From positions 620,001 to 684,000 of the forward strand of contig NZ_CP084296.1 of the NCBI RefSeq assembly GCF_020271745.1: a stretch of DNA of 64,000 nt, given 5' to 3'. The notes under the pieces are model-generated. The model made no database searches and was not told the origin of the DNA. It saw nothing but the letters and a program-made list of their open reading frames with translations. How positions within the stretch are numbered: position 1 is the first letter of the stretch; each line of letters starts with the position of its first letter. Source of the DNA: Providencia alcalifaciens (GTDB lineage: Bacteria > Pseudomonadota > Gammaproteobacteria > Enterobacterales > Enterobacteriaceae). The translations under genes were made by a program, and so were the position numbers. Positions 1-9,586 of the stretch are shown here, one piece after another.

Positions 1-89
1 GGCGAGTAACTTAGTAGGATAAAAATTCCCAGTGCGGTTACCGTTAATAAGCAGATAAATCGCAATAAAAGCCCAAAGGTCGCTCGCAT
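1..89 (-). CDS. ABC transporter permease, N-terminal fragment (window edge)
   Basis: Only the first 29 codons are inside the window. The start reads MRATFGLLLRFICLLTVTA, a basic N-terminus followed by a hydrophobic segment, as in the first membrane helix of dipeptide/nickel ABC permeases (NikB/DppB class). Its ATG shares one base with the TAA of the upstream binding-protein gene (TAATG), so the two are probably translationally coupled and form one transporter. The family is inferred mainly from this coupling; the fragment is too short to prove it. Confidence 0.6.
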   Translation of the reverse strand, partial: MRATFGLLLRFICLLTVTALGIFILLSYS

Positions 90-1669
90 TACTTACAAGT
101 CCACTTCCATTCATCGACATTGTTTAGCACAGACCAAGAGCCGTGAATTTCAGGTGCACTTTTGCCTAAATCAACACATTGATTTGATAAGTAAATATGC
201 TGAACATTCATCAACCAAGCCCATGCAGCATCCCCTTGGATACCAACACCCACTTTGCCATTCCAGTCCACTTGTTGCCATAACGGGATAGCGGCATCTT
301 GGTCTGGCTGACGCAATGCTTCTTCGATAATGTCATCCACTGCTGGGTTTTTATAATAACCCGCATTGTAGAAACCGACACCCGCGGCTTTACTGCTGTA
401 GTTATGGACTAACTCCATTGGGTCGAGGCTGCCCCAACCAAACAGTGTAGGGTTGGCATGCATATGCAGCTCAACCGTTTCCCAACTACCTGATTTCAAA
501 TCCATTTCAATACCGAGCGGTTTTAAGCTTGAGCGAATGGCTTGCGCTAAGTCACGGCGAGTGGTGTCACCGCTGGCATACCACAAAGTTAATTTCGCTA
601 CTTTGCCATTTTTCTCTCTCAAACCGTCTTTATTCAGCTTCCAGCCGGCCTCTTCCAAAATGGTTTTAGCTTTGTCTAAATCCCCATCTTTGAATGACGC
701 TTTAGGGTTATTCCAAGGTAACCCAGCTACGCCGGTATAAGCCGGAACAGCAAAGCCTTCAAGAACGGATTCCGCCAACAGCTTGCGATCTAATGCGTAG
801 TTAATGGCTTTACGAATCGCCACATCAGAGGTGATGTCGTTACCAATTGGGTTGCCCTGAGCATCTTTTTCGCCAGCAGGTGGAATTGGGAATGAAATCC
901 CGCGGTTTTCCACGCTGTAACGCTCAATCAGCTTCATGTTAGGAACATTATTTGCACTGCTTGCTACGGCAGGAGGAATGCGTACAACTTCAAGCTGAGC
1001 GCTTTGGGCGGCAGCAAATGCGGCATCTTCATCAAGGAACACAAACACCATTTTGCCATAATCATTTTTAGGACCAGCATAGTATGGGTTTTGCTCAACA
1101 ATCAGTTGTTGACCCGGTTGGAAAGCCACCAAACGGTATGGACCTGCTCCAATCGGCTTATGCGCGTAAGTTTTTGCATCGTACTTATCCGCAGAGACGA
1201 TCCCTAATGATCCCAACACATTGATAAACGTACTTTGCGGGGAAGATAACGTGATTTTCACGGTCAGCGGGTCGATTTCCTCTGCCTTAGCGAAGTTACC
1301 CATATCCACTTTACCGCCGCTTGCCGCCGCATTGTTGTAGCTAAATACCACATCTTTTGCGGTTAATGGCGAGCCATCCGAGAATTTCAAATCCTTTTTC
1401 AAGGTCAGTGTCCATTCTTTACCATCCGCATTATGTACGTAGCTTTCGAGCATATAACTGTGCCAAGAAAGATCCGCTTTTTGCTTTAAGAGTGGACTAT
1501 GCAGGAGCAGGTAACTGCCGTGGCTCCAACCCAACATTGGGTCAAAACCTTCAGTGGGTTCTGCACCAATGGCAAGTCGTAAAGTGTGTGTAGATGATGT
1601 GGGCTCAGCCGCTTGTGCTTGCAGGGTTAACCCCATTAAACACATGGCAACCGCTAATTTTTTAATCAT
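89..1669 (-). CDS. ABC transporter solute-binding protein, nickel/peptide type
   Basis: A 526-residue protein with a Sec signal peptide (MIKKLAVAMCLMGLTLQAQA, cleavage near residue 20) and the fold-typical segments of the SBP_bac_5 family: an early PTEGFDP stretch, a WTLTLKKDLKFSDGSPLTAKDV block near residue 90, and IRKAINYALDRK near 285. The family binds oligopeptides or chelated nickel in the periplasm. It lies 58 bases behind hypE on the same strand and is coupled to a permease gene, so nickel supply for the [NiFe] hydrogenase is the most likely job. The length fits NikA (about 524), but the sequence is not close to E. coli NikA as I recall it, so the substrate is inferred from position only. 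Confidence 0.8.
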   Translation of the reverse strand: MIKKLAVAMCLMGLTLQAQAAEPTSSTHTLRLAIGAEPTEGFDPMLGWSHGSYLLLHSPLLKQKADLSWHSYMLESYVHNADGKEWTLTLKKDLKFSDGSPLTAKDVVFSYNNAAASGGKVDMGNFAKAEEIDPLTVKITLSSPQSTFINVLGSLGIVSADKYDAKTYAHKPIGAGPYRLVAFQPGQQLIVEQNPYYAGPKNDYGKMVFVFLDEDAAFAAAQSAQLEVVRIPPAVASSANNVPNMKLIERYSVENRGISFPIPPAGEKDAQGNPIGNDITSDVAIRKAINYALDRKLLAESVLEGFAVPAYTGVAGLPWNNPKASFKDGDLDKAKTILEEAGWKLNKDGLREKNGKVAKLTLWYASGDTTRRDLAQAIRSSLKPLGIEMDLKSGSWETVELHMHANPTLFGWGSLDPMELVHNYSSKAAGVGFYNAGYYKNPAVDDIIEEALRQPDQDAAIPLWQQVDWNGKVGVGIQGDAAWAWLMNVQHIYLSNQCVDLGKSAPEIHGSWSVLNNVDEWKWTCK

Positions 1670-1727
1670 ATATCCCTCTAATCGGTGATTTTTTCATTTC
1701 GGTACCGTTTTATTCGGGTGCAAATAA

Positions 1728-2753
1728 CTAACAAATTCGAGGTAATGGCTCGCTATGCGGCAAATCTAATAGTCGGGAAGCACCAAAAATACCCACCAGC
1801 TTCACCTGTTTATTCTCTGTCACACAACCAATGGTTTTGGCATTAATACCTAATGGATGTTGATGTAATGCGGCTAAAACTTGCTGTTCAGCGTCAGGTT
1901 TCACCACAATCACTAATTTGCCTTCGTTGGCAAAATTAAGGGGTTCTAAACCTAATAATTCGCACACGCCACGAACGGCTGAAGATACGGGTAAATCCCC
2001 TTCATTGATGGAAATGCCGCAGTCACTGGCCTGCGCAAACTCATGCAAAATAGCATTTACACCGCCACGAGTTGCGTCACGCAGAGCGCGTACACCATCA
2101 ATATCACGTAAAGGCTCAATAATCGGGGTCAAAACCGCGCAATCACTACTGAGCTGGCCTTCCAAACCTAGCTGTTCACGCAAGTTTAAAATGGTCGCAC
2201 CATGATCACCCAGCGTTCCACTGACAATCACTTTATCCCCTGCTTGAATTTGCTGAGCGCCCCAATGGATTTCAGTTGGGATCACGCCAATACCCGCGGT
2301 ATTGATAAACACTTTATCCGCCGCGCCACGCTGTACAACCTTGGTATCCCCTGTCACGATCTGCACTCCCGCCGCTTTAGCGGTTGCCGCCATGGACTCC
2401 ACAATGGTTTGCAAATCTGACAGTGGTAAACCCTCTTCAAGGATAAAACCACAAGAGAGGTATTTGGGAATAGCACCGCTAACCGCCACGTCATTCACTG
2501 TACCGCAAACTGCCAGTTTCCCAATATTGCCACCGGGGAAAAAAATAGGGTCAATCACGTAGCTATCGGTACTGAATGCTAAACGGTCACCTAATGCGGT
2601 CATTTCTGCTAGAGAAAGCCGTGCTTGATCTTCACGTTCATCGAGAGCTTGGTTAGCAAAAGCCTGTAAAAACAGCTGCTCAATCAGCTGCTGCATGGCG
2701 AGACCTCCACTACCATGAGCCATAGTGACCACGTTTTTAGTATCCGAGCTCAT
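1728..2753 (-). CDS. hypE: HypE, carbamoyl dehydratase of [NiFe] hydrogenase maturation
   Basis: A 341-residue cytosolic enzyme of the PurM/ThiL-like ATPase family. It accepts a carbamoyl group from HypF on its C-terminal cysteine and dehydrates it with ATP to the thiocyanate that becomes the Fe-bound cyanide ligand. The protein ends in the diagnostic PRIC, which supplies that cysteine as the last residue. The N-terminal glycine-rich MAHGSGG segment and FSTDSYVIDP are typical of the family. It starts one base after the hypD stop, and is the last maturation gene before the nickel-type transporter. Confidence 0.97.
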   Translation of the reverse strand: MSSDTKNVVTMAHGSGGLAMQQLIEQLFLQAFANQALDEREDQARLSLAEMTALGDRLAFSTDSYVIDPIFFPGGNIGKLAVCGTVNDVAVSGAIPKYLSCGFILEEGLPLSDLQTIVESMAATAKAAGVQIVTGDTKVVQRGAADKVFINTAGIGVIPTEIHWGAQQIQAGDKVIVSGTLGDHGATILNLREQLGLEGQLSSDCAVLTPIIEPLRDIDGVRALRDATRGGVNAILHEFAQASDCGISINEGDLPVSSAVRGVCELLGLEPLNFANEGKLVIVVKPDAEQQVLAALHQHPLGINAKTIGCVTENKQVKLVGIFGASRLLDLPHSEPLPRIC

Positions 2754-2754
2754 T

Positions 2755-3867
2755 TTACGCCTCCCGACGATATTGGTAATACGCAGCGCAGGCTCCTTCA
2801 GAAGAAACCATCAACGCGCCAAATGCGGTTTGTGGTGTACAACGTTGTCCAAACAATGGGCATTCATTCGGTTTACAGCGCCCCGTTAGCACATCACCAC
2901 AACGTGCTTGAGGGTCATCCGATACTTGATGAGGTTGGATATTAAAACGCAGCTCCGCATCAAATGTTTGATAATCAAGGGTTAACTGCACACCTGAACC
3001 CGCAATTTCACCCAATCCACGCCACTCACTAGTCGCTTTCAATTCAAACACATCATCCAAGGCTTTTAGCGCCAACAGGTTACCTTCATCCGCCACAATA
3101 CGCTTATATTGGTTTTCCACCTCACAGCGACCATCCGCAATTTGATCCACCAGCATGGCAAGAGCTTGCAAAATATCGAGGGGTTCAAACCCTGTGACTA
3201 CCAATGGTTTATGGAATTCTTGGGTAATAAACTGATAAGGATGAGCCCCGATCACCATGCTGACATGACCCGGTGCAAGGAAGCCATCAATTCGCACATC
3301 AGGCTGTTCAAGCAGGCTTCGAAGGGTTGGGATAATGGTGATATGTTGGCAAAATACCGAAAAGTTTTTCACTTGGCGTAAACGCGCTTGTTGTAGTGTC
3401 AGCGCGGTACTCGGCATAGTAGTTTCAAACCCTAAACCGAAAAACACCACTTCACGTTCAGGGTTTTGCTGAGCAAGATTTAACGCATCTAATGGTGAAT
3501 AAACAATCCGCACATCCGCACCACGGCGTTTCGCATCCAGCAAAGAGCCATTTTTACCCGGCACACGCATCGCATCGCCATAGGTGCAAAAAATCACTTC
3601 AGGACGTTCAGCAATTTCAATGCAGCCATCAATTCGTCCCATTGGCAATACACAGACAGGGCAACCCGGTCCGTGCACAAATTCAATCTCTGGAGGAAGA
3701 AGCTGGTCAATACCAAACTTGAAGATGGCGTGGGTGTGGCCACCACACACTTCCATTAACTGTAATGGGCGCTGCTTGGCTCTTGGGATATCCGCAATAC
3801 GCTTGCGGATATGCGCCAATAAGGCTTTTGCCAAGGCAGGGTCGCGAAACTCATCGACGTACTGCAT
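2755..3867 (-). CDS. hypD: HypD, Fe(CN)2CO cofactor assembly scaffold
   Basis: A 370-residue iron-sulfur protein that, with HypC, holds the iron on which CN and CO ligands are assembled. The catalytic cysteines are visible: C41 in CGGHTH, and C69 and C72 in GPGCPVC. The C-terminal cysteines ([22 protein letters not shown]) are those that ligate the [4Fe-4S] cluster in this family. The gene overlaps the end of hypC by 17 bases. Length and motifs match the family throughout, with no sign of damage. Confidence 0.97.
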   Translation of the reverse strand: MQYVDEFRDPALAKALLAHIRKRIADIPRAKQRPLQLMEVCGGHTHAIFKFGIDQLLPPEIEFVHGPGCPVCVLPMGRIDGCIEIAERPEVIFCTYGDAMRVPGKNGSLLDAKRRGADVRIVYSPLDALNLAQQNPEREVVFFGLGFETTMPSTALTLQQARLRQVKNFSVFCQHITIIPTLRSLLEQPDVRIDGFLAPGHVSMVIGAHPYQFITQEFHKPLVVTGFEPLDILQALAMLVDQIADGRCEVENQYKRIVADEGNLLALKALDDVFELKATSEWRGLGEIAGSGVQLTLDYQTFDAELRFNIQPHQVSDDPQARCGDVLTGRCKPNECPLFGQRCTPQTAFGALMVSSEGACAAYYQYRREA

Positions 3868-4147
3868 CTGTTGCTCCCGAATTTAGCCCTGTAAAGTCCC
3901 CCACTTCATGGTCTAACTGGCTCATCGCCGTTAGCGCATCAAGGGTGGCTTGAGCTTCTTCTTCGTTAATCACACTCATCGCGAAGCCAACGTGTACCAA
4001 GACCCATTGACCTAACAGGTCTGCGGTATCCCCTTCACAAATTAGCCCAATATTCACGTCGCGTTTCACACCACAGACATCAACTTGCGCCAATTGGTGG
4101 ACATCTTCGCCCACCGCGACGATTTTGCCCGGTATTCCTAAGCACAT
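3851..4147 (-). CDS. hypC: HypC/HybG-type hydrogenase maturation chaperone
   Basis: The start is taken at 4147, giving MCLGIPGKI, because Cys2 must be N-terminal after Met removal to bind iron; the longer reading frame upstream would bury it. The ATG overlaps the last ten bases of hypB. The product has 98 residues, slightly longer than E. coli HypC (90) or HybG (82), the extra length lying at the C-terminus. The protein shuttles between HypD and the large-subunit precursor. In this operon it takes the place of hybG, and as no second HypC is in the window it probably serves HybC. Confidence 0.95.
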   Translation of the reverse strand: MCLGIPGKIVAVGEDVHQLAQVDVCGVKRDVNIGLICEGDTADLLGQWVLVHVGFAMSVINEEEAQATLDALTAMSQLDHEVGDFTGLNSGATDAVRR

Positions 4148-5244
4148 AGCTGAGTCTCCAGCCATGCTAACCAAGCATCCATCCCTTCACCGCTAGTGGC
4201 AGAGACTTTGATCACTTGGATATTCGGGTTCACCCGTTTTGCATTCTCAATGCAGGCTTCTACATCAAAATGCAGGTACGGCAGTAAGTCGATTTTATTG
4301 AGGATCATAATGTCTGACGCTGCAAACATATGCGGGTATTTCAAGGGTTTGTCTTCACCTTCAGTGACAGACAGCACCGCAACTTTATGACGTTCCCCCA
4401 AATCAAAACTTGCTGGACAGACTAAGTTTCCTACGTTTTCAATAAATAGCAGGCTGTTCTCATCCAAACCTAAACGGTCAACCGCATCATGCACCATTTG
4501 CGCATCTAAGTGGCAGCCTTTACCTGTGTTCACTTGAATCGCTGGCACGCCCGTTTCACGAATACGCTGAGCATCATTGGTGGTCTGCTGATCTCCTTCA
4601 ATCACCGCGCAGTTCAATTTGTCACGTAGACGTAACAGGGTTTCCGTCAGCAAGGTGGTTTTACCGGAGCCAGGGCTTGAAACGAGGTTCAATGCCAAAA
4701 TATTTTTTGCCGTAAAATCTTCACGATTGTGCTCGGCTAGATGGTTGTTTTTATCCAGAACATCCATCTCAATTTGTAACATACGTTTTTGGCTAATACC
4801 CGGTGCATGGGTTCCCGCTTCACCTTGACCATAATCGAGGTCATGGTGGTCACCTGCGGGGGCAAAAGTGGATTCCGCTTCATGGTTATGATCATGAGCA
4901 TGATCATGGGAATGCGGATGCTCATGCTTATGTTTATGCTTATGTTTTTCAATCTTCACGCCACAGGTTTCGGGCTCAGATTGATAGTAGTGGTTCACAT
5001 CACCTTGGTGGTAATAGTGATGATGAATAATCACCGTTTTACCACTATGTTCTGCGGCATGACTGTGGTCATGGTGATGATGGTCGTGGTCATGATGATC
5101 ATGGTCATGCCCATGAGAATGTTGATCGTGGTGATGATCATGGTCATGAGAATGAGGATGATGGTGATCATGTCCATGGTGATGTTGATGCTCATCACCT
5201 TCAATTCTGCGCTCTCCCGAAGCACAGCCACAAGTACTACACAT
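4138..5244 (-). CDS. hypB: HypB, nickel-inserting GTPase with very long His-rich region
   Basis: A 368-residue SIMIBI-class GTPase that, with HypA, delivers Ni(II) to the hydrogenase large subunit. The N-terminus carries the high-affinity nickel motif CSTCGC as in E. coli (CxxCGC). Residues about 19 to 150 are a low-complexity region with roughly 47 histidines in two main blocks, broken by an [14 protein letters not shown] patch. The P-loop SSPGSGKTT follows near residue 187, then IEGDQQT, the metal-site CHLDA and NKIDLL. E. coli HypB has 290 residues, so the extra length is nearly all His-rich tract, which in other HypB/HypN proteins stores nickel. A 126-base gap separates it from hypA. Confidence 0.97.
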   Translation of the reverse strand: MCSTCGCASGERRIEGDEHQHHHGHDHHHPHSHDHDHHHDQHSHGHDHDHHDHDHHHHDHSHAAEHSGKTVIIHHHYYHQGDVNHYYQSEPETCGVKIEKHKHKHKHEHPHSHDHAHDHNHEAESTFAPAGDHHDLDYGQGEAGTHAPGISQKRMLQIEMDVLDKNNHLAEHNREDFTAKNILALNLVSSPGSGKTTLLTETLLRLRDKLNCAVIEGDQQTTNDAQRIRETGVPAIQVNTGKGCHLDAQMVHDAVDRLGLDENSLLFIENVGNLVCPASFDLGERHKVAVLSVTEGEDKPLKYPHMFAASDIMILNKIDLLPYLHFDVEACIENAKRVNPNIQVIKVSATSGEGMDAWLAWLETQLCA

Positions 5245-5370
5245 AATGATTACTCCATAAGTGAGTGATAAAGTTAGCTTAGTGCAACATCAGAAAAATA
5301 GGTTGATTCACCGCAAGGTCAATTCATAATTTTCGCTCTAAATCACACAAAAGGTTCTTAGATCAAAAAT

Positions 5371-5712
5371 CTATTCGATTTCTAATTCTTTGATTCGCAG
5401 ACTGTCGCCGTTCTCAACTTTAAGGTTAAAACCGTGACATTTAGGGCAAGCGGCGTCGTGAGTGTGGACATCAACACTTTCACTACAATCCCAACACCAT
5501 GCTTGAGCTGGACGATACAGGATATGCAATTGACTACCATGTGCCACGGTACCGCGGCACGCGATATCAAAACAAAAACGAAGAGCACTCTCTTCAATGC
5601 AAGAGAGTGCGCCAATTTCCAACCAAACGCCGGTCACCTTTTTCACCTGATGCTGCCTTGCTTGCTGTTCAATGATCTCGACAGCACTTTGGCATAAAGA
5701 GACTTCATGCAT
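5371..5712 (-). CDS. hypA: HypA/HybF, nickel metallochaperone
   Basis: A 113-residue protein with the essential nickel-binding N-terminus MHE (His2) and a zinc site formed by C73, C76, C89 and C92 (CWDC ... CPKC). It passes nickel to the hydrogenase large subunit together with HypB. It sits exactly where hybF lies in the E. coli hyb operon, so it could equally be called hybF. The ATG shares one base with the hybE stop codon (TAATG). Confidence 0.96.
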   Translation of the reverse strand: MHEVSLCQSAVEIIEQQARQHQVKKVTGVWLEIGALSCIEESALRFCFDIACRGTVAHGSQLHILYRPAQAWCWDCSESVDVHTHDAACPKCHGFNLKVENGDSLRIKELEIE

Positions 5713-6212
5713 TATTGGTCTCCCAGATAACGCGCGAACACAGCGCGACGTTCCGGCGATTTAGGGACATTAGGATCCGTCACAGGTAAAGAGAGCAACA
5801 TCCGCGCGCAGTCATCAGTCAGATGCTCACCCTGCGTTGCAGTTAGCTTTCTGTCTAATGGCGACATTAATGAACACGCCAAATATTGAGTTAGCCCTTC
5901 CAGTTCCCCAACGGTGTAAGTCATTTCGCCGTAAGGAAGAATCAAACCGAGTTTCTCCCCAACAACACGATGCTCCCAGTATTGATCAGGACCCGGCAGG
6001 ATGATCGCACTCAACATCCAAGGGGTGATAACCGCCCCTACCCATTGATTTTCAAATAACGAAAATGCACTGGCATAGATGCCCATCGTCGGATGCAAGA
6101 AGGACAAATCATGCATCGATTGCTGAGCAACTCGTTCAAAAGCAGCCTGAACTAACGGCTGCGGATTTTGAGAGTAACCTTGGATCTCTTTTGGCATTGA
6201 TTCATTAGGCAT
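5712..6212 (-). CDS. hybE: HybE, hydrogenase-2 assembly chaperone
   Basis: A 166-residue cytosolic protein of the HybE/HupJ family (rubredoxin-like fold without the metal cysteines). In E. coli it is a hydrogenase-2-specific chaperone that helps pair the small and large subunits before Tat export. The WVGAVITPWMLSAIILPG segment near residue 55 is typical of the family. It overlaps hybD by eight bases. ATG codons at residues 1 and 6 are both possible; the first is kept because it preserves the overlap. Confidence 0.92.
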   Translation of the reverse strand: MPNESMPKEIQGYSQNPQPLVQAAFERVAQQSMHDLSFLHPTMGIYASAFSLFENQWVGAVITPWMLSAIILPGPDQYWEHRVVGEKLGLILPYGEMTYTVGELEGLTQYLACSLMSPLDRKLTATQGEHLTDDCARMLLSLPVTDPNVPKSPERRAVFARYLGDQ

Positions 6213-6699
6213 GGAGACACTCTTCTTTTGCGATAATCTCTAACCCTTCACTGCGTAGCACTTCGATCACTTTTTGCAGTGCAGGCTCTAATGCGGCTTG
6301 CCCCGTCGCCGTTAAACCGATATTTGGTTCTAACGACTCAGGCACAATCCCCACCAGTGTCAGACGCTTTGGAAACTCATCGGTTAGGTGCAGCGCCGAT
6401 AACACATCGGAAAGCCCTAACTGATGGGGTGAGATTTTACGGGTAAACAGCGCAGGTACTTCGGCATCGCGCAGCACTAAAATGCTGCCAGGCTGCTGAC
6501 TCGACAGCACCACATCCGCAATAATCAGATGGTCACGATCCGCCATGGCGCCAATCAGCTCCATGCCTGCCGTTCCACCATCCAATACCTCAACACATTC
6601 TGGTAAGTGATAACGTTCTTCGAGTGCTTCAACAATGCGCACACCGATACCTTCATCACTCAACAAAATATTACCAACACCTAAGACTAATATACGCAT
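6205..6699 (-). CDS. hybD: HybD, hydrogenase-2 maturation endopeptidase
   Basis: A 164-residue nickel-dependent protease of the M52 family. It starts MRILVLGVGNILLSDEG, and the three nickel ligands are in place: E16, D62 and a histidine at 92 (SPHQ). It removes the C-terminal tail of HybC once nickel is inserted. Its ATG shares one base with the hybC stop (TAATG), so protease and substrate are made from coupled genes. Confidence 0.97.
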   Translation of the reverse strand: MRILVLGVGNILLSDEGIGVRIVEALEERYHLPECVEVLDGGTAGMELIGAMADRDHLIIADVVLSSQQPGSILVLRDAEVPALFTRKISPHQLGLSDVLSALHLTDEFPKRLTLVGIVPESLEPNIGLTATGQAALEPALQKVIEVLRSEGLEIIAKEECLHA

Positions 6700-8402
6700 T
6701 ACAGTACCTTCACCTTAGTCACTTCGGAACCTTCTGTATCGACGATATGCACCGCACAAGACATGCATGGGTCGAAGGAGTGGATCGTTCTGACGACTTC
6801 CAATGGTTTAGATGGGTCAGCCACCGTAGTTCCCACAAGCGCTTGCTCGTATGGGCCTGGTTCATCATTGAAATTACGAGGGCCTGAGTTCCATGTAGAT
6901 GGAACAACCGCTTGATAGTTTTCAATTTTACCGTCTTTTACCACCACCCAGTGGGATAACAGACCGCGAGGAACCTCACCAAAACCAACCCCTTTGATCA
7001 CCGTATCTTGTGGGAAGTTTGGCTTGATAAAGGTGGTGTGATCGCCTTTACCGATGTTATCTACCAGTGCTTGCCATTGAATAGACAAGGTTTCGTTTAA
7101 TACACAGCAACGAACAGTACGACCGATAATGCGACCTAATGTTGATTCTAGCTGGTCTTTGGTGATCGTGTTGCCCGTTAAGGTTTGGTATAAACCGACG
7201 ACATCATTAAAGTGTTTTTCAGTTGGTTCATGTTTCGCTGCCAGTTTGCACAGCAAGTCAGCTAATGGGCCCACTTCCACGGTTTTATCATAGAAAGTTG
7301 GTGCTTTAACCCAAGAGTATTTACCATCATCATCCCAGCCAGTGTAGTCTGGAATTGTAGTGCCTTCCCAAGGGGCTTGCGGCTCGTTATCTTTGTACCA
7401 TGCGTGTTTGCTGCTCTCTTTAATACCGTTAATCAGGTATTCATCCGTATGGCTAGTGATTGGGCGATAAGTACTGAAATCCCCATTTTCTAGATAACCA
7501 CCTGGTAGCAAGAAGCTGCCATTTTTGTTGTCCATTGGCATTTCAGGCACACACATATAATGTTTGGCACCTTTACCCATTTCTAACCATTCTGGATAAC
7601 CCGATGCGATCACTGCCGCGTCGATTTTGTACACTTGCTCGATAAAATCCCCTAAACGGTCAATAAAGGATTTCACATACATTAAGCGCTCAAGGTTAAG
7701 TACCCCAATACCATCAAGGTTGATTGGGTTAGCAACACCGCCCACCGCGAGGTTTTGAATATGCGGTGTTTTACCCCCTAGCAGTGCCACGATACGGTTA
7801 GCATCACGCTGGCATTCCAGCGCTTGCAGGTAGTGAGCCACCGCAATTAAGTTCACTTCTGGCGACAGTTTCATCGCAGGGTGGCCCCAATAGCCGTTAG
7901 CAAAAATACCTAACTGACCACTGGCGACTAAATCTTTAATTTTGTTTTGAACGCGGGTGAACTCTTCAGGGCTGTTTAATGACCATGTAGAGACCCCTTT
8001 GAGCATATTCGCCGCTTTGGTTGGGTCTGCTTGTAATGCGGATGTAATATCTACCCAATCCAGAGCTGACAGTTGATAAAAATGCACAATATGGTCTTGG
8101 ATAGTGTGCGCGGCCAAAATCATATTACGGATATATTGCGCGTTAACAGGCACTTCAAGGTTAAGTGCACTTTCAATGGTACGCACAGAAATAATTCCGT
8201 GAACCGTGGTACATACCCCACAAATACGCTGCATGATCATCCATGCATCACGGGCATCTTTCCCTTTTACGATCTCTTCCATGCCACGCCACATGGTGCC
8301 GGATGCCCACGCTTTGGTGACTTTTCCATCTTCGATTTCGCAATCAATGCGTAAGTGACCTTCGATACGAGTTACCGGGTCGATAGTTATACGTTGGCTC
8401 AT
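6699..8402 (-). CDS. hybC: HybC, [NiFe] hydrogenase-2 large subunit
   Basis: The 567-residue catalytic subunit. The nickel ligands are C61 and C64 in RICGVC, and C546 and C549 in DPCMSCAVH. The precursor extends 15 residues beyond His552, the tail that HybD cleaves. The length equals that of the E. coli protein. The mature enzyme oxidises H2 on the periplasmic side of the membrane, passing electrons through HybO and HybA to HybB and quinone. It has no signal of its own and would travel with the Tat signal of HybO. The ATGA start overlaps the hybB stop by four bases. Confidence 0.98.
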   Translation of the reverse strand: MSQRITIDPVTRIEGHLRIDCEIEDGKVTKAWASGTMWRGMEEIVKGKDARDAWMIMQRICGVCTTVHGIISVRTIESALNLEVPVNAQYIRNMILAAHTIQDHIVHFYQLSALDWVDITSALQADPTKAANMLKGVSTWSLNSPEEFTRVQNKIKDLVASGQLGIFANGYWGHPAMKLSPEVNLIAVAHYLQALECQRDANRIVALLGGKTPHIQNLAVGGVANPINLDGIGVLNLERLMYVKSFIDRLGDFIEQVYKIDAAVIASGYPEWLEMGKGAKHYMCVPEMPMDNKNGSFLLPGGYLENGDFSTYRPITSHTDEYLINGIKESSKHAWYKDNEPQAPWEGTTIPDYTGWDDDGKYSWVKAPTFYDKTVEVGPLADLLCKLAAKHEPTEKHFNDVVGLYQTLTGNTITKDQLESTLGRIIGRTVRCCVLNETLSIQWQALVDNIGKGDHTTFIKPNFPQDTVIKGVGFGEVPRGLLSHWVVVKDGKIENYQAVVPSTWNSGPRNFNDEPGPYEQALVGTTVADPSKPLEVVRTIHSFDPCMSCAVHIVDTEGSEVTKVKVL

Positions 8403-9586
8403 GCTTTACCTCGGGCCTGAGAAGGACTTGAATTAGATTTTTTTATTGCTGGAATAATCGGTAATAGGCGAACTAACAAGATGTATGCACACACCTCGAT
8501 GGCCACAAAACCGATGGAAATTAATATCTCTTCTGCGGTTGGGAAATAGTCATACCCACCGCCAGGATTGAAGGCGATCAGTGAGTAGCTCATACGCCAT
8601 AGCGCAGAACCCAGTAACATGCTTAATCCACTGATATATAACCATCTTGAGTCAGTACGCAAAGATGGCATCCGGAAGATAATCAGCGGGATCACCATTA
8701 ATGCAGTCTCAATCCAGAACATCATGGCGTAGAAATCCATCGCCATCACATAGTGCATCTTGCCGCGGTAAATCAACTCACCGAAACGGCAAACCAAGAA
8801 CAGCACTAAGAACACTTGAAGGATATTGGTTAACTTAACGAACAGAGGTCGTTCATCAGCCCCTTGCCCTTTTAACGCTGACTGCAATAAGGAGCCTTCA
8901 AATATCACAATGGAGAACCCCATAATGAAGGCGGTCAGTAGCGATAATAACGGCAACATTTCATAGCTTTGCCAAATCGGATGAACCTTGTGCCCTGCGG
9001 CAATCATCAGTGAACCCATGGAAGATTGGTGCATCATTGGCAGTAACGCACCCAATGCGATGATAAAAAACATCACTTTATTCAAGCGTTTTAATGACAC
9101 TTTCCAATTAAAGCGTTCACAAATTGCAGGGGCAAACTCCAGCGCCATCACACCGATGTAGATAGTCATACACACCGCGGTTTCAAACAGCACGGAGTTA
9201 GTATTAAAGTACCCCGGAATATAGAAATAAGGCAGGTTCCAGTAGCGACCCACGTCGATGGTGATAGACAAACCACCGAGAGAGTAACCAAATAGACTCG
9301 CCAACAGAGCAGGACGCACTAAAGGGTGATATTCACCGCGGTTAAAGACATACACCGCCCACGCTAACGCCCATCCACCACAGGCAAAACCGGTACCAAT
9401 CAGTAAGTCAAAGGCAATCCAAATCCCCCATGGGTATCCACCGTTCAGGTCAGAGACTGAACTCAGACCAAACACTAAACGTTTTACAATCAAAATCAGG
9501 CACAGGATGACAAACGGTCCGAAGACAATCACTGGCCAACTGACTAAACGCCCACCTAGCGGCTGTTCTTTATCATGCGTTGCCAT
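8399..9586 (-). CDS. hybB: HybB, hydrogenase-2 integral membrane subunit
   Basis: A membrane protein of the NrfD/PsrC family (about nine or ten helices), which transfers electrons between the hydrogenase module and the quinone pool; it carries no haem. The start is set at 9586 ([17 protein letters not shown], 395 residues, against 392 in E. coli). A longer in-frame extension to 9679 is only the other-frame shadow of the repetitive hybA tail. The chosen ATG lies inside the last 14 bases of hybA, giving overlap-coupled translation. Confidence 0.95.
   Translation of the reverse strand: MATHDKEQPLGGRLVSWPVIVFGPFVILCLILIVKRLVFGLSSVSDLNGGYPWGIWIAFDLLIGTGFACGGWALAWAVYVFNRGEYHPLVRPALLASLFGYSLGGLSITIDVGRYWNLPYFYIPGYFNTNSVLFETAVCMTIYIGVMALEFAPAICERFNWKVSLKRLNKVMFFIIALGALLPMMHQSSMGSLMIAAGHKVHPIWQSYEMLPLLSLLTAFIMGFSIVIFEGSLLQSALKGQGADERPLFVKLTNILQVFLVLFLVCRFGELIYRGKMHYVMAMDFYAMMFWIETALMVIPLIIFRMPSLRTDSRWLYISGLSMLLGSALWRMSYSLIAFNPGGGYDYFPTAEEILISIGFVAIEVCAYILLVRLLPIIPAIKKSNSSPSQARGKA

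Noticed and set aside
4789-5268. Open frame of 159 codons on the plus strand, Met-rich
   Set aside because: It is the complement of the CAT/CAC-rich histidine tract of hypB; composition is an artefact of that repeat.
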